Part shown: piece after piece, positions 1 to 7,078 of the stretch
Layout: each line of letters opens with the position of its first letter
Numbering within the stretch: the first letter of the stretch is position 1
Assembly (NCBI GenBank): GCA_030639495.1
Contig: DAOWCP010000053.1
Location: 1 to 16,618 of the forward strand
DNA from: JAGLTN01 sp023135255
GTDB taxonomy: Bacteria > Planctomycetota > Phycisphaerae > Sedimentisphaerales > Anaerobacaceae
DNA: 16,618 bases
Direction: 5' to 3'
The notes under the pieces: generated by a model
Told to the model about the DNA's origin: nothing
The model's database searches: none
The model's input: only the letters and a program-made list of their open reading frames with translations
Made by a program: the position numbers and the translations under genes

Positions 1-112
1 CGACAGTGAAAAATACGCAAAGTGGATATCCGACGAGATGATCAGTGCGGTAGAGCTTGATGTGCCGTTGAAAGTCGATGTCGCAACAGGGCCTAGCTGG
101 TTAGAGGAATAG
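1..112 (+). CDS. polA: DNA polymerase I, C-terminal end (partial)
   Basis: This is the tail of a gene that begins before the window. In the frame starting at base 2 it reads 36 residues to a TAG at 110-112. The segment E-L-D-V-P-L-K-V-D-V followed by G-P-S-W-L-E-E matches the extreme C-terminus of family A DNA polymerases, where a 'VPL.V....G.NW.EAH'-like stretch closes the polymerase domain. The enzyme fills gaps and removes RNA primers during replication and repair. Only the end is visible, so the 5'-nuclease and proofreading domains cannot be judged. It is transcribed in the same direction as dapL, but a separate promoter lies between them. The identification rests on a short but characteristic tail. 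Confidence 0.8.
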   Translation, partial: DSEKYAKWISDEMISAVELDVPLKVDVATGPSWLEE

Positions 113-149
113 AAGAGAGGCCAGATGGCAAGCTTTTTTCCGTGACGGC

Positions 150-178
150 TTGACGAGCGGTGAAATTGCTAATAAAAT
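150..178 (+). promoter_or_regulatory. sigma-70-type promoter for dapL
   Basis: TTGACG at 150-155 and TAAAAT at 173-178 are separated by exactly 17 bases. Each hexamer matches 5 of 6 consensus positions. The predicted transcript start is near 185, leaving a leader of about 45 bases before dapL. This is the best promoter match I found on the plus strand. It probably drives dapL and may also serve the folK-panC-panD-lgt genes downstream. It was identified by eye only. Confidence 0.6.
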
Positions 179-230
179 AAGTGGCTTTGGGTTGGAATAA
201 CAATTACAATTTAGAAAGCAGGGTTTTTAG

Positions 231-1466
231 ATGGCAACGATTAATGAAAATTTTTTGAAGTTACAGGCAGGTTACCTTTTTCCTGAAATAGGCAGAAGGA
301 TGCGTGCGTTTAAGACGGCTAACCCCAAAGCTGACGTTATAAGTATGGGCATTGGTGATGTTACTCAGCCTATCGCGGCTGAGATCGTTGGTGCGATGAA
401 AGACGCAGCAGATAAGATGGGCACGAGGGAAGGTCTTCACGGCTATGGCCCGGAGCAGGGGTATGATTTTCTTCGAAACCTGATAGCTGACAACGATTAT
501 AAGTCCCGCGGGGTTGATATCGATATTGATGAGATATTTGTAAGCGACGGGGCGAAATGTGACACGGGCAATATGCAGGAAATCTTCGGCCTGGATAATG
601 TCGTAGCGGTCACCGACCCGGTGTACCCTGTGTATGTCGATACCAATGTAATGGCAGGGCGGACAGGCAATGCAAAAGATAACGGCCAATATGACGGCAT
701 CGTTTATATGCCTATTAACGCGGAAAATAATTTTAATCCAGAATTGCCCACAGAGAAAGTTGACCTGATCTATTTGTGCTATCCGAACAATCCGACTGGT
801 GCGGTAATAGACAAAAAGTCTTTAGCCAAGTGGGTTGATTTTGCTAAAGAAAATAAAGCGATAATTCTTTACGATGCTGCTTATGAGGCCTACATATCCG
901 AGCCTGATATCCCTCATTCAATTTATGAGATCGAAGGGGCGAAAGAAGTGGCGATAGAGTTCCGCAGTTTTTCAAAGACTGCTGGTTTTACCGGCCTGCG
1001 ATGCGCCTTTGTTGTTGTGCCAAAACAGCTTAAAGCTTATACCAAAGCAGGTGATGTGGTTGCGGTGAATCAGATTTGGAGCAGACGTCATTGTACAAAA
1101 TTCAATGGTGCTTCTTACATTTCGCAGGCAGCGGCGGCGGCGGTTTATTCTGAGCGTGGCAAAAAGCAGGTGAAAGATGTTATCGCAATCTATATGGACA
1201 ATGCCGTTAGGATCAGAAAGGCACTTTCTGACTTGGGCTATACGATCTACGGTGGAGTTAACGCTCCTTATATCTGGATGAAAACGCCGAATGGTATGAG
1301 TTCGTGGGATTTCTTCGATACACTGCTTGAGAAAACGCATCTGGTCGGTACGCCTGGTTCTGGGTTTGGTCTGGCAGGTGAGGGCTATTTCAGATTGACA
1401 GCTTTTGGGCTGCCTGAAAATGTCGATGAGGCTATGAAGCGTATCGCAAAGCTTTATACCCTTTAG
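231..1466 (+). CDS. dapL: LL-diaminopimelate aminotransferase
   Basis: This PLP enzyme converts tetrahydrodipicolinate plus glutamate directly into LL-diaminopimelate, bypassing the succinylase or acetylase steps of DAP/lysine synthesis. It feeds both lysine and peptidoglycan and acts in the cytosol. The 411-residue length is typical of DapL. The N-terminus (I-N-E-N-F-L-K-L-Q-A-G-Y-L-F-P-E-I) is the family start, which fixes the ATG at 231. A purine-rich AGCAGGG lies about 7 bases upstream. Other landmarks are Y-P-N-N-P-T-G at 184-190, the cofactor-contacting Y-D-A-A-Y around 214-218, and S-F-S-K-T-A-G-F at 246-253, whose Lys249 should form the Schiff base. DapL is the usual route in chlamydiae, plants and many planctomycetes, which supports the organism guess. 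The gene sits 118 bp after polA behind its own promoter. Confidence 0.95.
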   Translation: MATINENFLKLQAGYLFPEIGRRMRAFKTANPKADVISMGIGDVTQPIAAEIVGAMKDAADKMGTREGLHGYGPEQGYDFLRNLIADNDYKSRGVDIDIDEIFVSDGAKCDTGNMQEIFGLDNVVAVTDPVYPVYVDTNVMAGRTGNAKDNGQYDGIVYMPINAENNFNPELPTEKVDLIYLCYPNNPTGAVIDKKSLAKWVDFAKENKAIILYDAAYEAYISEPDIPHSIYEIEGAKEVAIEFRSFSKTAGFTGLRCAFVVVPKQLKAYTKAGDVVAVNQIWSRRHCTKFNGASYISQAAAAAVYSERGKKQVKDVIAIYMDNAVRIRKALSDLGYTIYGGVNAPYIWMKTPNGMSSWDFFDTLLEKTHLVGTPGSGFGLAGEGYFRLTAFGLPENVDEAMKRIAKLYTL

Positions 1467-1477
1467 GGTAAGAAATG

Positions 1478-1527
1478 TCCGCGAATAAATCCGTAACTTA
1501 TTATTTTTAAGTTAGTTACCCGCGGAT
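1478..1527. repeat. nested inverted repeat between dapL and folK
   Basis: The outer arms TCCGCG (1478-1483) and CGCGGA (1521-1526) are exact complements. Inside them, GTAACT (1493-1498) pairs with AGTTAC (1514-1519). An alternative inner pair is AACTTA (1495-1500) with TAAGTT (1508-1513). A second possible outer stem joins ATCC (1489-1492) to GGAT (1524-1527). No U-run follows on the plus strand, so it is not a standard intrinsic terminator. It could be an RNA structure that limits read-through or an operator. Function is unknown. Confidence 0.45.
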
Positions 1528-1559
1528 AAGCGGTAAAATTCAATTGGGATCAATATAAT

Positions 1560-2657
1560 ATGCAAAAGCGGATAACTGTATATCTCGGTTTAGGTTCGAA
1601 CTGTGGTGATCGCAAAGGTTATATTGAAAAGGCGATTGCCTTGCTCGGTCAACTTGACGGCGTTGATGTTATTAATTCGGCCAGCATAATTGAAACTTCC
1701 GCATTGGCAGATAGTTCGCAGGATTCGTATTTGAATTGTGTTGTCGAAATAAAAACATCACTAAGGCCCGGAGCTTTACTTGAAAAAACTTCTGCAATTG
1801 AAGATGAGCTGGGCAGGGTCCGCGGTCAGAAATGGGCACCAAGGACAATCGATCTCGACATATTGCTTTTCGGCGATGAAATAATTAAGGCAGATAAGCT
1901 GACGATCCCGCATAGCCAGATGCATCTTCGCACGTTTGTATTGTCGGGTTTGTGTGAGCTTGATAGTGAGTTGATTCATCCCTTGCTCGGAGAAAAAGTT
2001 TCGGTTCTTAAAGAGAGACTCAACGGCGGTGATTTTTACATTCGCGGCGACGAGCCTAAGCTTATAAGTATTTGCGGGATGATCGGCTGTGGCAAGACAA
2101 CGCTGACTGAGAATCTTGCAAAGGTTACAGGTGCGGCAGCTTTATATGAGCCTTACGACAAGAACCCGTTTTTGTCTAAGGTTTATGCGGGCAATGACGA
2201 TCTGGCTTTGGATTCGGAGTTGTTTTTTCTTATCAGCAGAGCTAATCAGCTTAGTAAGGAATCGCTGAAAGCAGGCAGTGTTTATGTCAGTGATTATATT
2301 TATGATAAAGAACCTATATTTGCGAGCAAGCTTTTAGATGCTGACCAGCTTGAGCTTCAAAGTCAGATATACCCATTGATAGCGGCGAAGACGGTTTTGC
2401 CTGTGGTCGTTGTTTATCTGAAAGATTCGGCTGACAATTGCCTGGAGAGAATCCATCAGAGACATCGGCCTTATGAGCAGCAGATTAAGCTGTCATTTCT
2501 CGAATCGCTTGGTGCAGACTATGGCAAGCTGATAAGAAGCTGGAAAGTATGTCCGGTTATTGAAGTTGACAAATCCGGTTTTGACTGCACGAATATTTCT
2601 GATATAACTAAATTAGCAGAAACGCTAAAATATTATATAGGTTACGAGAATTTTTAA
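1560..2657 (+). CDS. folK: HPPK (FolK) fused to a deoxynucleoside kinase
   Basis: This is a two-domain cytosolic protein of 365 residues. Residues 1-155 are 6-hydroxymethyl-7,8-dihydropterin pyrophosphokinase: the L-G-L-G-S-N-C-G-D-R start (9-18) and the signature R-T-I-D-L-D-I-L-L-F-G-D (95-106), followed by I-P-H-S-Q-M-H-L-R-T-F (116-126). This step precedes dihydropteroate synthase in folate synthesis. Residues 165-365 form a P-loop kinase of the dNK/dGK/dCK family: G-M-I-G-C-G-K-T-T-L (173-182), the E-P motif (197-198), S-D-Y-I-Y-D-K (244-250) in place of the usual D-R-S region, and an Arg-rich lid R-I-H-Q-R-H-R-P-Y-E-Q (297-307). It should phosphorylate a deoxynucleoside for salvage; the substrate cannot be told. 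The ORF is continuous, so the fusion is genuine in this sequence. No strong ribosome site precedes the ATG. panC starts 2 bases after the stop. Confidence 0.9.
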   Translation: MQKRITVYLGLGSNCGDRKGYIEKAIALLGQLDGVDVINSASIIETSALADSSQDSYLNCVVEIKTSLRPGALLEKTSAIEDELGRVRGQKWAPRTIDLDILLFGDEIIKADKLTIPHSQMHLRTFVLSGLCELDSELIHPLLGEKVSVLKERLNGGDFYIRGDEPKLISICGMIGCGKTTLTENLAKVTGAAALYEPYDKNPFLSKVYAGNDDLALDSELFFLISRANQLSKESLKAGSVYVSDYIYDKEPIFASKLLDADQLELQSQIYPLIAAKTVLPVVVVYLKDSADNCLERIHQRHRPYEQQIKLSFLESLGADYGKLIRSWKVCPVIEVDKSGFDCTNISDITKLAETLKYYIGYENF

Positions 2658-2658
2658 G

Positions 2659-3507
2659 ATGGAAATTACAGGCAGTATAAAGCAGGTTCGCAGTTGCGTT
2701 AAAGCTGTTCGGTCGCAGGGCGAGTATGTAGGGTTTGTGCCTACGATGGGGGTTTTGCATGCGGGCCATGTTTCTTTGATAAAAGCGGCAAAGCAAAAGT
2801 CTGATTTCGACGTGGTTAGTATATTCGTTAATCCGACGCAGTTTGGCCCTGATGAGGATTTTGACAAATATCCCAGGCCTACAGAAAAAGATGCTGCAAT
2901 CTGTGAGCAGGCGGGTGTTGATCTGGTTTTTAATCCCGCGGCAAGCGAAATGTATAAAGCTGAGAATATCACATGGGTTGATGTCGAGAAATTAACTGAG
3001 TCTATGTGCGGTCAATCGAGGCCTGAGCATTTTTGCGGAGTTACCACGGTTTGTGCGAAACTTTTTAATATAGTGAGGCCTGATTTTGCATTTTTTGGTC
3101 AAAAAGATGCTCAGCAGGCGATAATTATTAAGAGGATGGTTGCTGATCTTAATATGGATCTGGAAGTCGTAATCTGCCCGATAGTACGTGAAGATGACGG
3201 TCTGGCGATGAGCAGCAGGAATAAATATCTTTCAGCAGGGGAGAGATCGCAGGCTTTATTGTTGTATAAATCGCTTGTACAAGGTGAAAAACTGGTTAAA
3301 GAAGGGCTTCGGGATTGCGCGGAAATAAAACAGCAAATGACCGAAATTTTAAACGAAAGTCCTGCAATCAGCGTAGAATACATTAGTATCGTTGATATTG
3401 AAACGCTTGCCGATGTCGAGGAGATAACAGAGACGGCTTTGATCGCTTTGGCGGTAAAGCTTGGCAGGACAAGGCTTATAGACAATATTATAGTAGACGT
3501 AAAGTGA
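2659..3507 (+). CDS. panC: pantothenate synthetase (pantoate-beta-alanine ligase)
   Basis: PanC joins pantoate to beta-alanine with ATP, through a pantoyl-adenylate, giving pantothenate for coenzyme A. The 282-residue length is normal. Visible landmarks of this nucleotidyltransferase fold are P-T-M-G (28-31) leading to the adenylate-binding H-A-G-H (34-37), F-V-N-P-T-Q-F (56-62), the G-Q-K-D block (147-150), and M-S-S-R-N-K-Y-L-S (184-192), the KMSKS-like loop. It begins one base after the folK-dNK stop codon with no good Shine-Dalgarno of its own, so it is probably translationally coupled. It works directly with PanD downstream, which supplies beta-alanine. panB and panE, needed to make pantoate, are not in this window. 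Confidence 0.96.
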   Translation: MEITGSIKQVRSCVKAVRSQGEYVGFVPTMGVLHAGHVSLIKAAKQKSDFDVVSIFVNPTQFGPDEDFDKYPRPTEKDAAICEQAGVDLVFNPAASEMYKAENITWVDVEKLTESMCGQSRPEHFCGVTTVCAKLFNIVRPDFAFFGQKDAQQAIIIKRMVADLNMDLEVVICPIVREDDGLAMSSRNKYLSAGERSQALLLYKSLVQGEKLVKEGLRDCAEIKQQMTEILNESPAISVEYISIVDIETLADVEEITETALIALAVKLGRTRLIDNIIVDVK

Positions 3508-3552
3508 GATTTCGATATAATGAACAGTTTTGAAGTATTTGTTAGAAATTAT

Positions 3553-3557
3553 GAGGT
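3553..3557 (+). promoter_or_regulatory. Shine-Dalgarno site that sets the panD start
   Basis: GAGGT ends 7 bases before the ATG at 3565. The longer in-frame ATG at 3520 has no such site and would add 15 residues before the conserved PanD N-terminus. The site therefore favours the internal start. Confidence 0.7.
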
Positions 3558-3564
3558 CGATATT

Positions 3565-3924
3565 ATGTTAGTTAGTATGTTAAAGAGCAAGTTGCACAGG
3601 GCAAAAGTTACAGATACAAAGCTGCACTACGCAGGTTCGATAGCGATAGATCCTGATTTGATGGAAGCAGTTGGGATGCTGCCTTATGAAGCAGTGGAAA
3701 TAGCTGATGTGACTAATGGCAACAGGCTTAAAACTTATGCAGTCGAGGCCCAGAGAGGCAGTAAAGATGTAATTATTATTGGTGCGGCAGCTCATCTTGT
3801 AAAAAAAGATGACGTGATAATAATATTCAGCTTTGCCGACGTTGATATCGAGGAAGCTAAAACGCATAAGCCAAGCGTTGTTGCTCTTGATGAGGAAAAT
3901 AACATTATAAAAAAGATATGCTAA
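3565..3924 (+). CDS. panD: aspartate 1-decarboxylase proenzyme
   Basis: PanD decarboxylates L-aspartate to beta-alanine, the partner of pantoate in the PanC reaction. It is made as a pi-protein that cleaves itself to create a pyruvoyl cofactor. Starting at ATG 3565 gives 119 residues beginning M-L-V-S-M-L-K-S-K-L-H-R-A, the canonical N-terminus. Self-cleavage would fall between Gly24 and Ser25 in H-Y-A-G-S-I, the same numbering as the E. coli enzyme. An in-frame ATG at 3520 would extend the protein by 15 residues unlike any PanD I know, so I reject it. The C-terminal P-S-V-V-A-L-D-E-E-N-N is also typical. The gene lies 57 bp after panC, and its TAA is followed immediately by the lgt ATG, so coupling of panD and lgt translation is likely. 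Confidence 0.95.
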   Translation: MLVSMLKSKLHRAKVTDTKLHYAGSIAIDPDLMEAVGMLPYEAVEIADVTNGNRLKTYAVEAQRGSKDVIIIGAAAHLVKKDDVIIIFSFADVDIEEAKTHKPSVVALDEENNIIKKIC

Positions 3925-4920
3925 ATGCATCCTGAACTTTTTACGATACCTTTTACGACATTGACAGTGAAAAGCTATGGCACGATGATGGTCATAGGCT
4001 TTTTATGTGCTGTTTTTCTTATTCGCAAACTCAGTAAAAAAATCACCCCCGATCCGCAATACATAATCAATGCAGCTTTATACTCGTTGATTGCCGGTGT
4101 AGTTGGTGCCAGGCTGTTTTATGTTGTCCATTATTTTGATAGTTTCAAGGGCGATCTGCTTTCTGTTTTTGCGATATGGGAGGGTGGATTGGAGCTTTTG
4201 GGTGGGGTTCTTTTAGCAATTACCGTTATAATTCTTTATATGCGCTACCACAAACTGCCTATACGCCAATATCTTGATATTCTGGCAGTTGCGCTGATGT
4301 TGGCATTAGCGTTTGGGCGGATAGGATGCTTTTTGAATAGTTGCTGCTATGGCAAACCGACGGATATGTCCTGGGGTGTGCGGTTTTCTTATGACTCTTA
4401 TCCTTACAGAAGCCAGGTTCATGCTAATCCTGACAGGAACAGGCTTGAGCCTCAGCTGGAATTGCCTGATGAGTTTTTTGGTTACTATGACGAAACTGGC
4501 AGTTATTATTCAGGGTTAAAGCCTTACGATAAGCTAAGCGAACAGCAGAAAGAGCAGGTAGATAATGGCCCTTACCGTTGTTTGCCGGTGCATCCGACTC
4601 AGTTGTATTCTTCTTTGAATGGGCTTTTCCTTTGCGGGGTGCTTTGGTTTTTTTGGCATAGGTACGAGGGTAAGGAAAACAGGCCTAAGAAGTATTTTGC
4701 CAAACCTGGGTGTACTTTTGGATTGATGTTTGTGGTTTATGGGATTACGCGGTTTTTAATTGAGTTTATCAGGGACGATAACCCTTATGAATTTGACGGC
4801 ATAACTGTTTCGCAGAATATCAGCGTTGGTATGATTATTTTAGGCTTTGTGTTAATGGTTGCGTTTCATTTAATCGAACCAAAAATGAGAATAAATAATA
4901 ACAATAGTAACAGAAATTAA
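3925..4920 (+). CDS. lgt: prolipoprotein diacylglyceryl transferase
   Basis: Lgt moves diacylglycerol from phosphatidylglycerol to the lipobox cysteine of prelipoproteins in the inner membrane. The 331-residue protein has several hydrophobic helices. The family signature is G-R-I-G-C-F-L-N-S-C-C-Y-G (131-143), which keeps the key Arg and Asn but has Cys-Cys where E. coli has a Glu-containing stretch. Downstream are H-P-T-Q-L-Y (223-228) and R-F-L-I-E-F-I-R (276-283), the latter holding the second essential Arg. The soluble loop between the signature and HPTQLY is about 90 residues and Tyr/acid-rich, roughly 35-40 longer than in E. coli by eye. The residue aligning with E. coli His103 appears to be Leu92. 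The start ATG directly follows the panD stop. Lipoproteins are present here (see 13076-14134), so there are substrates nearby. Confidence 0.93.
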   Translation: MHPELFTIPFTTLTVKSYGTMMVIGFLCAVFLIRKLSKKITPDPQYIINAALYSLIAGVVGARLFYVVHYFDSFKGDLLSVFAIWEGGLELLGGVLLAITVIILYMRYHKLPIRQYLDILAVALMLALAFGRIGCFLNSCCYGKPTDMSWGVRFSYDSYPYRSQVHANPDRNRLEPQLELPDEFFGYYDETGSYYSGLKPYDKLSEQQKEQVDNGPYRCLPVHPTQLYSSLNGLFLCGVLWFFWHRYEGKENRPKKYFAKPGCTFGLMFVVYGITRFLIEFIRDDNPYEFDGITVSQNISVGMIILGFVLMVAFHLIEPKMRINNNNSNRN

Positions 4921-4944
4921 ATACTAATTAAATCAAAAAGAATC

Positions 4945-5790
4945 ATGGGAATTTACGATAGAGATTATAGTCAGCAGAATTTTCAGAGTCGTTTTCGCAA
5001 TGCGCCGCAAATGAGAATGACGTTTCCATCTTTAACACCGATGGTCAAAAGGCTTTTGATCATTAATTTTGTAATTTTTTTCGTGCAGACGCTTGGAGGA
5101 GATAAATTTCTTACGAGTTGGTTCTCTGTTGCGCCATTTTCTTTGTTTTACAGTTTGCAGATATGGAGGCTCATAGGCTATCAGTTTTTGCATGGCGGTA
5201 TAATACATATTTTTCTTAATATGCTGGGGTTGTTTTTCCTCGGTCCGACATTAGAACAGCACTGGGGCAGTAAACGCTTTCTATATTTCTATCTTGGATG
5301 CGGCGCAGCAGGTGGGTTGTTCTATATTTTTCTTGTTACAGTAGGTTTTTTACCACCTGGATTTTTGGTCGGGGCATCCGGTGCGATATTGGGGATGCTG
5401 GCGGCTTGTGCGATTTTATTTCCGCACTTCGTTGTATTTATCCTGTTTTTTCCTGTTCCTATCAGGGTAGCGGCTGTTGCGGGAACTCTTTTGTATATAT
5501 TCCTGATTATCACTAAATCTCTTAATGCCGGTGGCGATGCAGCTCATCTCGGAGGAATGGTTGCTGGGGCGGCTTATGTTTTCGCCAGGCCTTTCCGGGC
5601 AAAGCTAAAACTGAAAAAGCAGTCCCGCAGATGGGAGCAAAATCTTTCCAAACAAAAAGAGGTTCAATTTGAGCTTGACCGGATACTTGAGAAGGTTCAC
5701 AATCATGGTATGCACAGCCTTACGAGGAAAGAAAAAAACATCTTAAGGCGGGCGACGCAGCAGCAGAATACGAAAAACGGAAGAACTTAG
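4945..5790 (+). CDS. rhomboid family intramembrane serine protease
   Basis: This is a predicted polytopic membrane protease of 281 residues. The catalytic dyad is visible: Ser145 in G-A-S-G (143-146) and His201 in D-A-A-H-L-G-G (198-204). The oxyanion-side residues are in F-L-H-G-G-I-I-H-I-F-L-N (81-92), with W-R-L just before (74-76). The spacing of hydrophobic segments fits the six-helix rhomboid core. The first 30 residues are polar and cytosolic. The basic tail from about 210 to 281 contains L-D-R-I-L-E-K and S-L-T-R-K-E-K-N-I-L, resembling the short domain (DUF6576 type) seen after rhomboids in Bacteroidetes and planctomycetes. It starts 24 bp after lgt and probably shares its transcript. 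Substrates cannot be predicted. Confidence 0.92.
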   Translation: MGIYDRDYSQQNFQSRFRNAPQMRMTFPSLTPMVKRLLIINFVIFFVQTLGGDKFLTSWFSVAPFSLFYSLQIWRLIGYQFLHGGIIHIFLNMLGLFFLGPTLEQHWGSKRFLYFYLGCGAAGGLFYIFLVTVGFLPPGFLVGASGAILGMLAACAILFPHFVVFILFFPVPIRVAAVAGTLLYIFLIITKSLNAGGDAAHLGGMVAGAAYVFARPFRAKLKLKKQSRRWEQNLSKQKEVQFELDRILEKVHNHGMHSLTRKEKNILRRATQQQNTKNGRT

Positions 5791-5825
5791 AATAATTTAC
5801 ATTTGATTTTTTTCGGAGAGCTAAG

Positions 5826-7031
5826 ATGAAACGCAAATCATTTTGTTTAGCAGTTTTACTTTTTATTTCCATGAGTTGTTTCGCTCAGCAGAGCAGCTGT
5901 TGCAGTACGTCTTCCAGCAAGATATTCGAGCGGTCAGTTTTCAGTAAGGGTAATACTGTTCGTTTGCAGCATGTCTTTGCTAAAGCAGCCAGGAAGGAGC
6001 CTATCGTTGTCAGCGTTATCGGCGGTTCTATTACCGAAGGGGCGGCAGCATCCAAAACAGAAAACAAGTACGGCAACCGTGTTCATAAATGGTGGCAGGA
6101 GAAATTTCCGCAGACCGATATCAAATTCGTCAATGCGGGTATTGGAGCAACCTGTTCAGATATGGGAGTCCATCGAGTTGGAGCTCATTTGCTGTCTTAT
6201 GAGCCGGACTTTGTTGTTGTTGAATATGCGGTGAATGACAGAAATCGTAAGATGATCGCTGAGACTATGGAAGGGCTTGTCAGGCAGATACTTTCATCAG
6301 GCAAAAAACCTGCTGTGATGCTTCTGTTTATGATGGACAGTAAAGGCCTCAACACTCAGACCCAACACGCTGTTATCGGTAAACATTATGATCTGCCTAT
6401 GATAAGTTTCAGAGATGCTCTTTGGCCAGCGGTACAGGCAGGCACTATTAAATGGGACGAAATTGAACACGATACCGTGCATCCCAACGATAAGGGACAC
6501 GAATATGTGGCAAAGTTTATTACCTCTTATCTGGCATCGGTGCTGAAGGAAACCAATGTTGATGGCAAATTGCCTGCGATAAAAACAAAATTGCCTAAAC
6601 CTAAGACGACAGATATGTTTGAGAAGACTCAATTTCTTACATCTCAAACAGGTTCTGCTTCGAACAATTCGGGTTGGTCGTCGGATGTCAAAGGCTGTAT
6701 TTATGGAGGTTTCTTCGGCAATGGCTGGTTCAGTAATCGCCCCGGCAGTGTTCTTGAGTTTGAAGTCCAGGGCACAGCTTTCGGCGTTGTTTATCACCAT
6801 GTAAAAGGTGATACCGGTATGATTGAAATTACTGTTGATGATGGTGAGCCTGTAAAGATCGATAGTTATTTTGCTTCAGATTGGGGCGGCGGATTTCCTA
6901 AGTGGCAGTTAGTGGCTAAAGACCTTGGGGCAGGTTTGCATAGAGTGAGTATTAAGCTATTAGAAGAAAAAAATAAAAAGAGCGGCGGTAACAATTTCAG
7001 ATTTATGGCTTTGACTGCGGCTGGTCAATAA
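5826..7031 (+). CDS. secreted SGNH/GDSL-type esterase with C-terminal beta domain
   Basis: This is a 401-residue exported hydrolase. Residues 1-20 are a signal peptide (K-R-K, then a hydrophobic core, then S-C-F-A before Q-Q). The SGNH blocks are in order: nucleophile Ser68 in I-G-G-S-I-T-E-G (65-72), Gly in N-A-G-I-G-A (103-108), Asn in Y-A-V-N-D (134-138), and the Asp/His pair in D-T-V-H-P-N-D (216-222). These predict an O-deacylase acting on esters such as acetylated polysaccharide, though the substrate is unknown. Residues about 270-401 are Gly/aromatic-rich and look like a beta-sandwich, possibly a carbohydrate-binding or accessory jelly roll. CE2 esterases have a similar pair of domains in the opposite order. 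A GGAG at 5815-5818 lies 7 bases before the ATG. The gene starts 35 bp after the rhomboid gene. Confidence 0.85.
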   Translation: MKRKSFCLAVLLFISMSCFAQQSSCCSTSSSKIFERSVFSKGNTVRLQHVFAKAARKEPIVVSVIGGSITEGAAASKTENKYGNRVHKWWQEKFPQTDIKFVNAGIGATCSDMGVHRVGAHLLSYEPDFVVVEYAVNDRNRKMIAETMEGLVRQILSSGKKPAVMLLFMMDSKGLNTQTQHAVIGKHYDLPMISFRDALWPAVQAGTIKWDEIEHDTVHPNDKGHEYVAKFITSYLASVLKETNVDGKLPAIKTKLPKPKTTDMFEKTQFLTSQTGSASNNSGWSSDVKGCIYGGFFGNGWFSNRPGSVLEFEVQGTAFGVVYHHVKGDTGMIEITVDDGEPVKIDSYFASDWGGGFPKWQLVAKDLGAGLHRVSIKLLEEKNKKSGGNNFRFMALTAAGQ

Positions 7032-7078
7032 AAACTGCGGGATTTACCCCTGCATTATTAAATAAATGGAGAAGTTAT

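Noticed and set aside
113..140. Possible polA terminator (GCC-AGAT-GGC followed by T6)
   Set aside because: The stem has only three pairs, too weak to call.
1554..1559. Perfect TATAAT just before the folK ATG
   Set aside because: It touches the start codon, so it cannot serve that start unless transcription begins inside the gene, and no -35 is seen at 17 bases upstream.
3520..3564. Upstream in-frame ATG that would extend PanD by 15 residues
   Set aside because: The extension has no match to PanD N-termini and no Shine-Dalgarno. The start at 3565 has GAGGT at the right distance and places self-cleavage at Gly24-Ser25.
7011..7040. TTGACT near the end of the SGNH gene as a promoter for the DUF6941-like gene
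   Set aside because: No -10 sequence is found at 16-18 bases downstream.
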